Shown: positions 7,925 through 17,505, counted from the stretch's first letter. The stretch is 64,000 nt of DNA from Pseudomonas muyukensis (GCF_019139535.1 NZ_CP077073.1:939001-1003000); one strand, 5' to 3'. Made by a program: numbers and translations. The notes: generated by a model from the letters alone, not told the origin.

Positions 7925-9289
7925 CTACAGCTCCTCTACCAGGGCATCCAGCTGCTCCTGGCGCTCGGCCTGGTTGACCTTGGCCCCGGGATTGAGCGTC
8001 GACCACTGCGGATGCGCTCGCGCCTTGCTCAGCGCCTCGGGCAGCTTGCCCTCGCGCCAGCTCGTGGCATCCGGCGCCGCCAGGCGAATGCTGTCCTGCG
8101 CCGCATGCCCACGCCCCTCCAATGCCACCATCAGCTGCTGCTGACGCAGCGCCAACAAGCGCAACACCGTGTCGTCCACGGTCAGCTCACGCTGCCCCTT
8201 GAGCTTGCCCATCAGCCGCGATCCATAGTTGCGCGCGGTCTGCAGCGCGCCGCCGGCAATCGCCCCGGCCAGGGCGGCGGCGCCGAGGGTCAGGCCACCC
8301 ACCAGCAGGTCTACCCCCGCCCCCGCCGCCGCACCTGCGGCCACGCCGCTGCCCAGGCGCACGCCCAGCAGCTTCAAGGTCTCGGGGTTGAACAGGTCAT
8401 CGCCCCAGCGGCCGTCGAGCAACGGCAGGTCACCGGCGTTGGCATCTTCGCGGCGGAAGGCGTAGAGCTTGAGCAGCGCCTCGACGCAGCGCTGCTCGCG
8501 CTGGCGCACGTCCTGACGCAGGGCCTCGATGGCCTGGGCCTCGGCGGCCGGTTCCGCGGCGACGGCGCGCCGGCAGGCGGCGCAGTCGAGCAGCAATTCG
8601 GCGATCAGGCGCTTGCCGCTGTGCTGGCGGGCCAGGCGCTGGGCCTGCTGGTCGTCGATCAGCCGTTGCAGGGCTGGGCGGGCCTCCTCCAGCAGCAGGG
8701 CCAGGCTTTCGTAGAGGCGGCGCTCGCCGTCCTCGGGTGGGGCCACGCTGTCGAACCGCACCAGCGCGTGCAGGCCCAGGCGGGCCAGGGCCTCACGCCA
8801 TTGCGGCTCACGGTGGTGCTGGCTGGCGACGAAGTTGAGCACCGGCAGCAGCGGCTTGCCGCAGCCGGCCAGCACCTGCAGTTCGTCGCGGTACTTGGCC
8901 AGCACCGGCTCCCGGGCGTCGATCACGTACAGGCCGGCGTTGCTCGCCAGCAACTGGCGCAGCACCTTGGCTTCCTGCTCGAAACGCTGGCGCGCCTCGC
9001 TGCCCTGCAGGAAGCGCTCCAGGCGGGCTGGGCCGTCCAGGCGTTCGCCCGGCCGTTCCAGGCGCTCGAGATAGTCGAGCAGGGCGATGGCGTCTTCCAG
9101 GCCCGGGGTGTCGTACAGCTCCAGCAGCGGCTCGCCATCCACCGACAGGCGCGCGCCTTCGACATGGCGGGTGGTGCTGGGGCGGTGCGAGACCTCGCCG
9201 AAGCCGACATCGCGGGTCAGGGTGCGCAGCAGCGAAGTCTTGCCGACATTGGTATGGCCGACCACGGCCAGTTTCAGCGGCTCAGTCAT
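7925..9289 (-). CDS. DUF3482-type membrane-associated GTPase of unknown function
   Basis: 454-residue GTPase. P-loop GHTNVGKTS at residues ~11-19 and switch-II DTPG at ~60-63 are clear; a canonical N/TKxD base-specificity motif is not, its place being taken by a VLNFVASQ segment. A glycine/alanine-rich hydrophobic stretch near residues ~310-345 could insert in or lie on the membrane. The start is ATG 9289 because the GGAG in this strand is correctly spaced for it and too close to the alternative ATG at 9295. It overlaps the end of the DUF2868 gene by 8 nt, implying coupled translation. In Pseudomonas this pair sits next to folA. Its cellular role is not known to me. Confidence 0.85.
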   Translation of the reverse strand: MTEPLKLAVVGHTNVGKTSLLRTLTRDVGFGEVSHRPSTTRHVEGARLSVDGEPLLELYDTPGLEDAIALLDYLERLERPGERLDGPARLERFLQGSEARQRFEQEAKVLRQLLASNAGLYVIDAREPVLAKYRDELQVLAGCGKPLLPVLNFVASQHHREPQWREALARLGLHALVRFDSVAPPEDGERRLYESLALLLEEARPALQRLIDDQQAQRLARQHSGKRLIAELLLDCAACRRAVAAEPAAEAQAIEALRQDVRQREQRCVEALLKLYAFRREDANAGDLPLLDGRWGDDLFNPETLKLLGVRLGSGVAAGAAAGAGVDLLVGGLTLGAAALAGAIAGGALQTARNYGSRLMGKLKGQRELTVDDTVLRLLALRQQQLMVALEGRGHAAQDSIRLAAPDATSWREGKLPEALSKARAHPQWSTLNPGAKVNQAERQEQLDALVEEL

Positions 9290-10673
9290 GGCCATGCTCC
9301 AGCCAGGTCAGGGGCGAGGTGTCGGCGTGGGCCAGGCCGAGGCGGTCGAGCGCTGCGTGCCAGTCGCCCAGGCGCGCGGCGTCCAGGGCCTGGCCAGGCG
9401 CTGCCTGCAACAGCCAGACGCGCGTGGCGCCGGCATTGCGCGCAAGCTCGGCGAGCAGCGCCAGGCTGCCGCGGTCCGGCGAGCGCTGCGGGTCGCAGGC
9501 GATGGCCAGGCGTGCCGGCGGGAAGCGGCCGAGTTGCTCCAGCAGCTTGTTGCGCGATTCGCGGCTGTCGAGCACGCCGGCATCGACCACGCCCTTGGGC
9601 AGGGCCGGGGGCCAGGGGCGCTGGTTATCCAGCTCCAGGCCAACCAGCAGGGCGCCGCTGCTGCCGCTTTCCAGCTGGCCGGCCGCGAAGTGGGGCAATG
9701 CCTCGGGGGCGGCGTCCTGCACGCCGATGCGTTCGCTGCGCGGCATCAGCGCGTCGCGCAGCGGCGCGTAACCGGGCAGGTTGAGGTCCAGGGCCAGGCG
9801 CGCGCGGCCCTGGCGCCAACGCCACAGGCACAACGCGGCCAGCGCCAGGCGCGGCAGCAGGCCGTAGACCAGCACCACGCCGAGCAGCCAGCTGGCCCAG
9901 GCCTGGCGTGCCAGGTCGAGGGCCGGCAGGCTGTCGCCGCTGGCACGGATCATCGCGGCGTCCGGCACGTTGAAACCGAGCAGCGCGGGCAGGGCGCCCA
10001 GGGCCTGGGTCAGGCCAATGAAGGGTTCGGCGGCCAGCAGCGTGGTTTCCCAGACGAAACCGTAGCGCCGCGTCGCCAGCAGTGCCAGGAGCATGCCCAG
10101 GGCGCTGAGCATCGCCAGCAGCCACAGGCCATGCACCAACAGGCCGAGCAGCCAGCGGTTCAGGCGCTGGCGCTGCAGCAACACCAGCAGCGCCGGGGCC
10201 AGTTGCGCGGCCTTGGCGTCGCGGGCGAAGCGCTCGCTCAGCCACAGCCACAAGCGTCCCAGCGGCGCGCCTTGGTCGCCCGCGAAGAGCAAACCCAGCG
10301 CCCAGCCGACCAGCAACAGCAGGTTGACCCCGAGCAGGCTGCCCAGGGCCCAGAACACGTTGACCGGGCGCTGGCCGTCGCCCAAGGCCGCCATGCCGAG
10401 GCCAGCGCCGCTGAGCCCGGCGAACAGCAGCAGGGCCAGCAGCGCCAGGCGCGCGCCCTGTTTCCAGTGTTGCAGCGCCGTGCTCATGCCGTCGCGCTCG
10501 GCCAGCCACAGGGCGCGGGTTTCGATGCGCGTTGCCAGGTCGCCGCCTTGCTGGCGGGCGCGGCGGTTGGCCTCCTGGTCTTCCAGGGGGCCGGCGTGTT
10601 CCTCGCGCAGGCGCACCGCTTCGGTGAGCCAGCGCTTGTCGAGTGGCGTCAGTGCGGTCACAAGCTCTTCCAT
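9282..10673 (-). CDS. DUF2868 polytopic membrane protein
   Basis: 463-residue protein of unknown function. A charged N-terminal region (~70 residues) precedes two close hydrophobic segments (~75-130), another pair near ~165-205 and one near ~285-310; the C-terminal ~150 residues are soluble and cytoplasmic in character, with a nucleotide-binding-like pattern (LLVGLELD... VDAGVLDSRESRN). The start is ATG 10673 (MEELVTAL), in-frame and downstream of a non-ATG extension. It is transcribed first, with the DUF3482 GTPase overlapping its last 8 nt, so the two very likely act together at the inner membrane. It is divergent from folA, 54 bp away. Confidence 0.82.
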   Translation of the reverse strand: MEELVTALTPLDKRWLTEAVRLREEHAGPLEDQEANRRARQQGGDLATRIETRALWLAERDGMSTALQHWKQGARLALLALLLFAGLSGAGLGMAALGDGQRPVNVFWALGSLLGVNLLLLVGWALGLLFAGDQGAPLGRLWLWLSERFARDAKAAQLAPALLVLLQRQRLNRWLLGLLVHGLWLLAMLSALGMLLALLATRRYGFVWETTLLAAEPFIGLTQALGALPALLGFNVPDAAMIRASGDSLPALDLARQAWASWLLGVVLVYGLLPRLALAALCLWRWRQGRARLALDLNLPGYAPLRDALMPRSERIGVQDAAPEALPHFAAGQLESGSSGALLVGLELDNQRPWPPALPKGVVDAGVLDSRESRNKLLEQLGRFPPARLAIACDPQRSPDRGSLALLAELARNAGATRVWLLQAAPGQALDAARLGDWHAALDRLGLAHADTSPLTWLEHGHD

Positions 10674-10727
10674 TGCACAGGTCAGGGCGCAAGCATAACC
10701 CACGTGCCCGGTGCTATCCTCGCCGGC

Positions 10728-11243
10728 ATGAATACATCACTCCCCCTCAGCCTGATCGCGGCGCTCGCCGAGAACCGTGTGATCGGCATCGACAACTCCA
10801 TGCCCTGGCACCTGCCGGGGGATTTCAAGTACTTCAAGGCCACCACCCTGGGCAAGCCGATCATCATGGGGCGCAAGACCTGGGACTCACTGGGCCGGCC
10901 GCTGCCGGGGCGCTTGAATATCGTGGTCAGCCGCCAGCCGGGGCTGCAGCTCGAAGGCGCCGAGGTGTTCGCCTCGCTGGAGCAGGCGCTGGTACGTGCC
11001 GAGCAGTGGGCGCGGGAGCAGGGTATCGATGAGCTGATGCTGATCGGTGGCGCGCAGCTGTATGCGCAGGCGCTGGAGAAGGGGCTGGTGAGCCGGATGT
11101 ACCTGACCCGGGTGGAGCTGTCGCCGCAGGGGGATGCCTGGTTCCCCGAGTTCGACAACAGCCAGTGGCACCTGGCCTCGAGCGCGGCACAGGCTGAAGA
11201 GGGCAAGCCTGCCTATCACTTCGAGGTCTGGGACAGGGCTTGA
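10728..11243 (+). CDS. folA: Dihydrofolate reductase
   Basis: 171-residue enzyme that reduces dihydrofolate to tetrahydrofolate with NADPH. The N-terminal pattern SLIAALAENRVIGIDNSMPWHLPGD is diagnostic, with the active-site acid at D32 (GDFKYF). The NADPH-binding GRKTW...GRPLPGR segment and a C-terminal GGAQLY motif follow. Length matches the chromosomal enzyme family. I chose ATG 10728 (MNTSLPLS); the same frame stays open far upstream only because of high GC, overlapping the opposite-strand DUF2868 and GTPase genes. It is monocistronic, followed by REP-like sequence. Confidence 0.97.
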   Translation: MNTSLPLSLIAALAENRVIGIDNSMPWHLPGDFKYFKATTLGKPIIMGRKTWDSLGRPLPGRLNIVVSRQPGLQLEGAEVFASLEQALVRAEQWAREQGIDELMLIGGAQLYAQALEKGLVSRMYLTRVELSPQGDAWFPEFDNSQWHLASSAAQAEEGKPAYHFEVWDRA

Positions 11244-11282
11244 GGTTGCTGGGGCTGCTGCGCAGCCCTCTGGCGACGCATG

Positions 11283-11346
11283 GCCGCTCCTACAGGGAAT
11301 AATCGGAGCGGCGCAATTAAGCTGTAGGCGCCGGCTTTGCCGGCGA
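11283..11346. repeat. Degenerate REP-like pair
   Basis: GGCCGCTCCTACAGG near 11283 and CTGTAGGCGCCGGC...GCCGGCGAA at 11321-11346 are REP half-units in opposite orientation with imperfect arms. They fill the gap between convergent folA and tcyP. Confidence 0.6.
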
Positions 11347-11354
11347 ATGCGGCC

Positions 11355-12746
11355 TCAGGAATGGTTCAACTCGGCGTGCTCATCGCCGCCCAGCACCTGC
11401 TGGTCGGTCTGTTTGAGCAACTGGCTGGTGACCACGCCAGCGGTCATCGACCCATTCACGTTCAGCGCCGTGCGGCCCATGTCGATCAGCGGTTCCACCG
11501 AGATCAGCAGCGCCACCAGTTCCACCGGCAGGCCCATGGCCGGCAGCACGATCAGCGCGGCGAAGGTGGCGCCGCCACCGACCCCGGCGACGCCGGCCGA
11601 GCTGAGGGTGACGATGGCCACCAAGGTGGCGATCCACAGCGGGTCGAAGGTGTCGATGCCCACCGCCGGGGCGACCATCACCGCCAGCATCGCCGGGTAC
11701 AGGCCGGCGCAGCCGTTCTGGCCGATGGTGGCGCCGAACGAGGCGCTGAAGCTGGCGATCGACTGCGGCACGCCCAGGCGCAGGGTCTGCGCCTCGATGC
11801 TCAGCGGGATGCTGGCAGCGCTGGAGCGGCTGGTGAAGGCGAAGGTCAGCACCGGCCAGACCTTGCGCAAGAAGCGCAGCGGGCTGACCCCGGTCAGCGC
11901 CAGGATCACCCCGTGGACCACGAACATCAGGCCCAGGCCGATGTACGAAACCACCACGAAGCTGCCCAGCTTGAGGATGTCCTCCAGGTTGGAGCTGGCC
12001 ACCACCTTGGTCATCAGTGCCAGCACGCCGTAGGGGGTGAGCTTCATCACCAGGCGCACCAGGCGCATCACCCAGGCCTGCAGCACGTCGATGGCCGCCA
12101 GCGCGCGTTCGCCTTTGTCCTTGTCGTCCTTGATCAGTTGCAAGGCGGCAAGGCCCAGGAACACGGCGAAGATCACCACGCTGATGATCGAGGTCGGCTT
12201 GGCCCGGGCCAGGTCGCCCACCGGGTTGCTCGGCACGAACGACAGCAGCAGCTGCGGGATGTTGAGGTCGGCGACCTTGCCCGCGTAGTCGTTGTGGATG
12301 GCTTGCAGGCGAGCGCTTTCCTGGACGCCAGCCACCAGGCCCTCGGCGCTGAGGCCGAACAGGTTGGTCAGGGCGATGCCGATCAGGGCGGCGATAGCGG
12401 TGGTCAGCAGCAGGGTGCCAATGCTCAGCACGCTGATCCGGCCCAGTGACGAGGCGTTGTGCAGGCGGGTCACGGCGCTGAGGATCGAGGCGAAGATCAG
12501 CGGCATGACGATCATCTGCAGCAGGCCGACGTAGCCGTTGCCGACCAGGTCGAGCCAGGCGATGGTGGCCTTGAGCACCGGGTGGCCCGCGCCGTACAGC
12601 GTGTGCAGGACCAGGCCGAAGAGCACGCCCAGCACCAGGCCGAGCAGGACCTTTTTAGCCAGGCTCCAGTCGGTGCGGCGGGTTTGTGCCAGGCCCAGCA
12701 GCAGGGCCAGGAACGCCAGCAGGTTGAGTGACAGGGGCAGGTTCAT
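11355..12746 (-). CDS. tcyP: L-cystine:cation symporter TcyP
   Basis: 463-residue inner-membrane symporter of the DAACS family that imports cystine. It aligns by eye nearly end-to-end with E. coli TcyP (YdjN): the start MNLPLS...[11 protein letters not shown], the serine-rich re-entrant loop [11 protein letters not shown], the [17 protein letters not shown] segment and the NVNGSMTAG region. The start is ATG 12746, with GGAGC five bases upstream; a longer in-frame extension lacks a site. It is divergent from pchP; a TATAAA -10-like box on this strand lies at 12830-12835, and a perfect dyad lies upstream of it, consistent with an activator such as CysB controlling sulfur-source uptake (inference). 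Confidence 0.94.
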   Translation of the reverse strand: MNLPLSLNLLAFLALLLGLAQTRRTDWSLAKKVLLGLVLGVLFGLVLHTLYGAGHPVLKATIAWLDLVGNGYVGLLQMIVMPLIFASILSAVTRLHNASSLGRISVLSIGTLLLTTAIAALIGIALTNLFGLSAEGLVAGVQESARLQAIHNDYAGKVADLNIPQLLLSFVPSNPVGDLARAKPTSIISVVIFAVFLGLAALQLIKDDKDKGERALAAIDVLQAWVMRLVRLVMKLTPYGVLALMTKVVASSNLEDILKLGSFVVVSYIGLGLMFVVHGVILALTGVSPLRFLRKVWPVLTFAFTSRSSAASIPLSIEAQTLRLGVPQSIASFSASFGATIGQNGCAGLYPAMLAVMVAPAVGIDTFDPLWIATLVAIVTLSSAGVAGVGGGATFAALIVLPAMGLPVELVALLISVEPLIDMGRTALNVNGSMTAGVVTSQLLKQTDQQVLGGDEHAELNHS

Positions 12747-12865
12747 TGAAGCTCCAGAAAAAGGCAGAAGAGGCATCGCCTCTGTGAGCGATTACGAACG
12801 GAAATGCTAACAGCCTGAAAACAAACGAATTTATACCCAAAAGTAATTTGCATAGTCGTTTATGG

Positions 12866-12885
12866 AATAACGACCTGTCGTTATT
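12866..12885. promoter_or_regulatory. Perfect 9-2-9 dyad between tcyP and pchP, candidate operator
   Basis: AATAACGAC and GTCGTTATT are perfect inverted arms separated by two bases. A further GTCGTT half-site lies at 12855-12860, making three related half-sites. The dyad is centred about 40 bp upstream of a TATAAA box reading toward tcyP and about 115 bp upstream of pchP. It contains an ATAAC-N8-GTTAT arrangement like LysR-type sites; the cognate regulator is not identified. Confidence 0.55.
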
Positions 12886-12990
12886 GGCAATCAACATGGC
12901 GTTTGCGGTTGCGTCGGGGTCGGTGTCGAGCGTCTGGCTGTCACGAATCGGGTCTAGGGTTGAGCGGCCACGTCTTTGGGAGAACTGCAC

Positions 12991-14049
12991 ATGATGTCTG
13001 CTCCGAGAATCCTCGCCGCCAGCCTGGCCTTGCTGCTCAGCGCCAACAGCTGGGCGGCCACCGAGCTCAAGCACTGGCCCGCCGAGGCCGCGAAACAGCT
13101 GGATGCGATGATTGCCGCCAATGCCAACCAGGGCAACTATGCGGTGTTCGACATGGACAACACCAGCTACCGCTTCGACCTTGAGGAGGCATTGCTGCCG
13201 TTCATGGAGAACAAGGGCCTGCTGAGCCGCGACAAGCTCGACCCTTCGCTCAAGCTGATGCCGTTCAAGGACACCGCCGAGCACAAGGAGAGCCTGTTCA
13301 GCTACTACAACCGCCTGTGCGAAGTCGACGACATGGTCTGCTACCCGTGGGTGGCCCAGGTGTTCTCCGGTTTCACTCTCGAGGAGCTGAAGGTCCAGGT
13401 CGATGAGCTGATGGCTTCGGGCAAGCCGGTGCCGGCGACCTACTTCGACGGCGACCAGGTCAAGACCACCGAAGTGCAGCCGCCCAAGGTGTTTGCCGGG
13501 CAGACCGAGCTGTACAACAAGCTGATGGAGAACGGCATCGAGGTCTATGTGATCTCGGCGGCGTCCGAAGAGCTGGTGCGCATGGTCGCCGCCGACCCCA
13601 AGTACGGCTACAACGTCAAACCGCAGAACGTCATCGGTGTCAGCCTGCTGCTCAAGGATCGCCAGAGCGGCGCGCTGACCACCGCGCGCAAGCAGATCAG
13701 CGCCGGGCACTACGACCCCAAGGCCAACCAGCGCCTCGAACTGACCCCCTACCTGTGGACCCCGGCGACCTGGATGGCCGGCAAGCAGGCGGCCATCCTC
13801 ACCTACATCGATGAGTGGAAGAAACCGGTGTTGGTGGGTGGCGACACGCCAACCAGCGATGGCTACATGCAGTTCCACGGTGTCGACGTGAGCAAGGGCG
13901 GCATCCACCTGTGGATCAACCGCAAGGCCAAGTACATGGACCAGTTGAACGGCATGATCGCGAAGAACGCGGCGGCGCAGGCCAAGCAAGGCTTGCCGGT
14001 GACGGCGGACAAGAACTGGGTGATCGTCACGCCCGAGCAAATACAGTAA
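12991..14049 (+). CDS. pchP: Periplasmic phosphorylcholine phosphatase (HAD superfamily)
   Basis: 352-residue secreted phosphatase releasing choline from phosphorylcholine. A signal peptide occupies ~1-22 (MMSAPRILAAS... NSWA). HAD motifs match the P. aeruginosa PchP set at a constant offset: DMDNT at 54-58, SAA at 189-191, lysine 265 and GDTPTSD at 284-290. It should be Mg-dependent, acting in the periplasm on host or membrane-derived phosphorylcholine. ATG 12991 follows a GGGAGAA site; ATG 12994 would serve as well. It stands alone, divergent from tcyP, and ends before a REP pair and terminator. The P. aeruginosa gene is linked to choline catabolism and regulated by choline; no such site was identified here. 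Confidence 0.93.
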   Translation: MMSAPRILAASLALLLSANSWAATELKHWPAEAAKQLDAMIAANANQGNYAVFDMDNTSYRFDLEEALLPFMENKGLLSRDKLDPSLKLMPFKDTAEHKESLFSYYNRLCEVDDMVCYPWVAQVFSGFTLEELKVQVDELMASGKPVPATYFDGDQVKTTEVQPPKVFAGQTELYNKLMENGIEVYVISAASEELVRMVAADPKYGYNVKPQNVIGVSLLLKDRQSGALTTARKQISAGHYDPKANQRLELTPYLWTPATWMAGKQAAILTYIDEWKKPVLVGGDTPTSDGYMQFHGVDVSKGGIHLWINRKAKYMDQLNGMIAKNAAAQAKQGLPVTADKNWVIVTPEQIQ

Positions 14050-14063
14050 TCGGTGTTGCTCCC

Positions 14064-14127
14064 TTCGCCGGCAAGCCGGCTCCTACAGGTCATGTGCCGA
14101 CCCTGTAGGAGCCGGCTTGCCGGCGAA
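14064..14127. repeat. REP pair (inverted 26-bp arms)
   Basis: Perfect 26-bp inverted arms at 14064-14089 and 14102-14127 (CCTGTAGGAGCCGGCTTGCC and complement), loop 12 bp. Same family as the pair at 7781-7834. It sits between the convergent genes pchP and ilvD. Confidence 0.92.
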
Positions 14128-14146
14128 GAGGCCGGTACAGGCAATA

Positions 14147-14177
14147 AAAAAACCGGCGCACCAGGCGCCGGTTTTTT
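14147..14177. terminator. Bidirectional rho-independent terminator between pchP and ilvD
   Basis: A stem CCGGCGC/GCGCCGG with loop ACCAG is flanked by an A-run on the left and T6 on the right, so it can act for both converging genes. Confidence 0.88.
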
Positions 14178-14192
14178 CATGCCTTCAAAGCC

Positions 14193-16034
14193 TCACAGCC
14201 CCTCGAGCATCGCCTTGTTGCGCACCGCGCCCTTGTCGGCGCTGGTGGCCAGCAGGGCGTAGGCCTTCAGCGCGGTGGTCACCTTGCGTGGGCGTACTTC
14301 GGCTGGCTTCCAGCCCTTCTTGTCCTGCTCGATGCGGCGTGCGGCCAGCTCGTCGTCGCTGACCAGCAGGTTGATCGAGCGGTTGGGGATGTCGATCAGC
14401 ACCTTGTCGCCGTCCTGCACCAGGCCGATGGCGCCGCCTGCGGCCGCTTCCGGCGAGGCGTGGCCAATGGACAGGCCCGAGGTGCCGCCGGAGAAGCGGC
14501 CGTCGGTGAGCAGGGCGCAGGCCTTGCCCAGGCCCTTGGACTTCAGGTACGAGGTCGGGTAGAGCATCTCTTGCATGCCCGGGCCGCCTTTCGGGCCTTC
14601 GTAGCGGATGATCACGATGTCGCCGGCCTTCACTTCGTCGGCGAGGATGCCGCGCACGGCGCTGTCCTGGCTTTCGAAGATCTTCGCGGTGCCTTCGAAC
14701 ACCAGGATCGAGTCGTCGACCCCGGCGGTCTTCACCACGCAACCGTCCAGGGCGATGTTGCCGTACAGCACGGCCAGGCCGCCCTCTTGCGAGTAGGCGT
14801 GCTCGACGCTGCGGATGCAGCCGTTTTCGCGGTCGTCGTCGAGGGTTTCCCAACGGGTCGACTGGCTGAAGGCGGTTTGCGTAGGGATGCCGGCCGGGCC
14901 TGCCTTGAAGAAGGTGTGCACGGCTTCGTCATCGGTCTGGGTGATGTCCCACTTGGCGATGGCCTCTTCCATGCTGCGGCTGTGCACGGTCGGCAGGTCG
15001 GTGTGCAGCAGGCCGCCGCGGGCCAGCGAGCCGAGGATGCTGAAGATGCCGCCAGCGCGGTGCACGTCTTCCATGTGGTACTTCTGGATATTCGGCGCCA
15101 CCTTGCACAGCTGCGGCACCTTGCGCGACAGGCGATCGATGTCGCGCAGGTCGAATGCCACCTCGCCTTCCTGGGCGGCGGCCAGCAGGTGCAGGATGGT
15201 GTTGGTCGAGCCACCCATGGCGATGTCGAGCATCATGGCGTTCTCGAACGCCTTGAAGTTGGCGATGCTGCGCGGCAGCACCGATTCGTCGTTCTCGCCG
15301 TAGTAGCGTTTGCACAGCTCGACGATGGTACGGCCGGCGGTGAGGAACAGCTGCTCGCGATCGGCGTGGGTGGCCAGGGTCGAGCCGTTGCCCGGCAGGG
15401 CGAGACCCAAGGCTTCGGTCAGGCAGTTCATCGAGTTGGCGGTGAACATGCCGGAGCACGAGCCGCAGGTCGGGCAGGCGCTGCGCTCGTACTCGGCGAC
15501 CTTCTCGTCGCTGGCGGTGGAGTCGGCGGCGATGACCATGGCGTCGACCAGGTCCAGGCCATGGCTGGCCAGCTTGGTCTTGCCGGCTTCCATCGGGCCG
15601 CCGGAAACGAAGATCACCGGGATGTTCAGGCGCAGGGCGGCCATCAGCATGCCGGGGGTGATCTTGTCGCAGTTGGAAATGCACACGATGGCGTCGGCGC
15701 AGTGGGCGTTGACCATGTACTCGACGGCGTCGGCGATGATCTCGCGGCTGGGCAGCGAATAGAGCATGCCGTCGTGGCCCATGGCGATGCCGTCGTCCAC
15801 GGCGATGGTGTTGAACTCTTTCGCCACGCCACCGGCGCGTTCGATCTCGCGGGCGACCAACTGGCCCAAGTCCTTCAGGTGCACGTGGCCCGGGACGAAC
15901 TGGGTGAACGAGTTGGCGATGGCGATGATCGGCTTCTTGAAGTCTTCGTCCTTCATCCCGGTGGCGCGCCACAGGGCACGCGCGCCGGCCATGTTGCGGC
16001 CCTGGGTGGAGGTCTTGGAACGATAATCAGGCAT
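14193..16034 (-). CDS. ilvD: Dihydroxy-acid dehydratase
   Basis: 613-residue iron-sulfur enzyme catalysing the dehydration of 2,3-dihydroxy-3-methylvalerate and dihydroxyisovalerate in isoleucine and valine synthesis. Signature elements: [13 protein letters not shown] near the N-terminus, the cysteine segment [12 protein letters not shown], the second cysteine segment [19 protein letters not shown], and GGSTNT. Length matches the long gamma-proteobacterial form. The start is ATG 16034, with GGAG just upstream. It is monocistronic here; the 274-bp upstream gap contains the rlmI terminator but no evident attenuator peptide or T-box. Confidence 0.98.
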   Translation of the reverse strand: MPDYRSKTSTQGRNMAGARALWRATGMKDEDFKKPIIAIANSFTQFVPGHVHLKDLGQLVAREIERAGGVAKEFNTIAVDDGIAMGHDGMLYSLPSREIIADAVEYMVNAHCADAIVCISNCDKITPGMLMAALRLNIPVIFVSGGPMEAGKTKLASHGLDLVDAMVIAADSTASDEKVAEYERSACPTCGSCSGMFTANSMNCLTEALGLALPGNGSTLATHADREQLFLTAGRTIVELCKRYYGENDESVLPRSIANFKAFENAMMLDIAMGGSTNTILHLLAAAQEGEVAFDLRDIDRLSRKVPQLCKVAPNIQKYHMEDVHRAGGIFSILGSLARGGLLHTDLPTVHSRSMEEAIAKWDITQTDDEAVHTFFKAGPAGIPTQTAFSQSTRWETLDDDRENGCIRSVEHAYSQEGGLAVLYGNIALDGCVVKTAGVDDSILVFEGTAKIFESQDSAVRGILADEVKAGDIVIIRYEGPKGGPGMQEMLYPTSYLKSKGLGKACALLTDGRFSGGTSGLSIGHASPEAAAGGAIGLVQDGDKVLIDIPNRSINLLVSDDELAARRIEQDKKGWKPAEVRPRKVTTALKAYALLATSADKGAVRNKAMLEGL

Positions 16035-16275
16035 GGAGCGCTCCTGGCGGCTTAATCAGGTCACTAATAGGGGAGTGAGCTTCTCTTGTCCTCATGCGCC
16101 GAGGGCCGGTTGCCACAGGCAAGGATGGGCGTCGAAGGACCGCGCGGGATCGCCGCAGGCTCGACCAGAGCTCATAAACCCGCCGGGGATGACTGGCGAT
16201 GAATAGGCCGATTCTACACCGCTGGCGCGGTGAGGGAATGCAGATGTGCAGGCTTGGCGGGGAGTTTGCAGCAGG

Positions 16276-16300
16276 AAAGGGCCGCTCGGCGGCCCTTTTT
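16276..16300. terminator. Terminator hairpin downstream of rlmI
   Basis: Perfect 10-bp stem AAAGGGCCGC/GCGGCCCTTT with a 3-base loop, just after the rlmI stop codon. The T-tract is stronger on the + strand but the stem is symmetric. The rest of 16035-16275, upstream of ilvD, shows nothing I can name. Confidence 0.75.
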
Positions 16301-16308
16301 GGCAGGGA

Positions 16309-17505
16309 TCAGCTGTTTGGCAGCAAGCGGCAGGTGATGCTCTTGATGTAGCGGGTCTCGGCGATCGCCGGGTGTACCGGATGGTCCGGGCCCTGGCCGC
16401 CGCGTTCGAGCAACTGCAGGTTGCGGTCCAGGTGGCGGGCGCTGGTCAGCAGGATGTTGTGCAGGTCGTCCTCGGGCAGGTGCATCGAGCACGAGGCGCT
16501 GACCAGGATGCCGTCCTTGTTCAGCATGCGCATGGCCTGTTCGTTGAGGCGGCGGTAGGCCGCTTCGCCGTTTTTCAGGTCTTTCTTGCGCTTGATGAAG
16601 GCGGGTGGGTCGGCAATGATCACGTCGAAGCGCTCCTCGGCGGCCTTCAGCTCGCGCAGGGCCTCGAACACATCGCCTTCGATGCAGGTCAGCTTCTCGC
16701 TGATACCGTTCAGCGCGGCGTTGCGCTCGACGCCGTCCAGGGCGAAGCCCGAGGCATCCACGCAGAACACTTCGCTGGCGCCGAACGCGCCGGCCTGCAC
16801 GCCCCAGCCACCGATGTAGCTGAACAGGTCGAGCACGCGCTTGCCCTTGACGTAGGGGGCCAGGCGCGCGCGGTTCATGCGGTGGTCGTAGAACCAGCCG
16901 GTCTTCTGCCCTTCGCGTACCGGGGCCTCGAACCTGACGCCGTTCTCTTCCAGCGCCACCCAGTCCGGTACTTCGCCGTAGACGGTCTCGACATAGCGCC
17001 CGAGGCCTTCGGCGTCACGGGCGGCGGAGTCGTTCTTGAACAGGATGCCGCTGGGCTTGAGCACCTGGACCAGGGCGGCGATCACCTCGTCCTTGTGCGC
17101 TTCCATGGTGGCCGAGGCCAGTTGCACCACAAGGATGTCGAAGAAGCGGTCGACCACCAGGCCGGGGAGCAGGTCGGAATCGCCGTACACCAGGCGGTAG
17201 CACGGTTTGTCGAACAGGCGCTCGCGCAGCGACAGGGCCACGTTCAGGCGGTGCACCAGCAGCGACTTGTCCAGGGGCAGCTTGGCGTCGCGCGACAGCA
17301 GGCGGGCGCAGATCAGGTTGTTCGGGCTCACGGCCACCACGCCCAGGGGCTTGCCGCTGGCGCTTTCGAGAATGGCCTGCTGGCCGGCCTTCAGGCCCTG
17401 CAGCGGGGTCGCGGCAACGTCTACTTCATTGCTGTAGACCCACAGGTGGCCGGCGCGCAGGCGGCGGTCGGCGTTGGCTTTGAGACGAAGGCTGGGCAGG
17501 GACAT
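16309..17505 (-). CDS. rlmI: 23S rRNA m5C methyltransferase RlmI family (PUA plus SAM methyltransferase)
   Basis: 398-residue rRNA methyltransferase. The N-terminal PUA RNA-binding domain (~1-75, starting LRLKANADRRLRAGHLWVYSNE) is followed by a linker and a Rossmann methyltransferase: SAM motif VLDLFSYIGGWG, acidic loop VDASG, and the catalytic motif DPPAFIKRKKD, with a downstream cysteine in SASCSMHL. This matches E. coli RlmI, which makes m5C1962 in 23S rRNA; transfer of the exact site is inference. Single gene, with a strong terminator after it. Confidence 0.9.
   Translation of the reverse strand: MSLPSLRLKANADRRLRAGHLWVYSNEVDVAATPLQGLKAGQQAILESASGKPLGVVAVSPNNLICARLLSRDAKLPLDKSLLVHRLNVALSLRERLFDKPCYRLVYGDSDLLPGLVVDRFFDILVVQLASATMEAHKDEVIAALVQVLKPSGILFKNDSAARDAEGLGRYVETVYGEVPDWVALEENGVRFEAPVREGQKTGWFYDHRMNRARLAPYVKGKRVLDLFSYIGGWGVQAGAFGASEVFCVDASGFALDGVERNAALNGISEKLTCIEGDVFEALRELKAAEERFDVIIADPPAFIKRKKDLKNGEAAYRRLNEQAMRMLNKDGILVSASCSMHLPEDDLHNILLTSARHLDRNLQLLERGGQGPDHPVHPAIAETRYIKSITCRLLPNS

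Noticed and set aside
7841..9784. Long + strand open frame of ~647 codons opposite the DUF3482 GTPase
   Set aside because: Antisense shadow produced by high GC3; composition is Ala/Gln/Arg-rich with no domain, while the minus strand has clear GTPase motifs.
9087..10727. Long in-frame upstream extension of folA (frame open from 9087)
   Set aside because: The folA family starts at MNTSLPLS (10728); upstream residues are low-complexity shadow of the DUF2868 and GTPase genes on the other strand.
16035..16275. Attenuator leader peptide or T-box for ilvD
   Set aside because: No branched-chain-amino-acid-rich short ORF or T-box motif found in the upstream gap.
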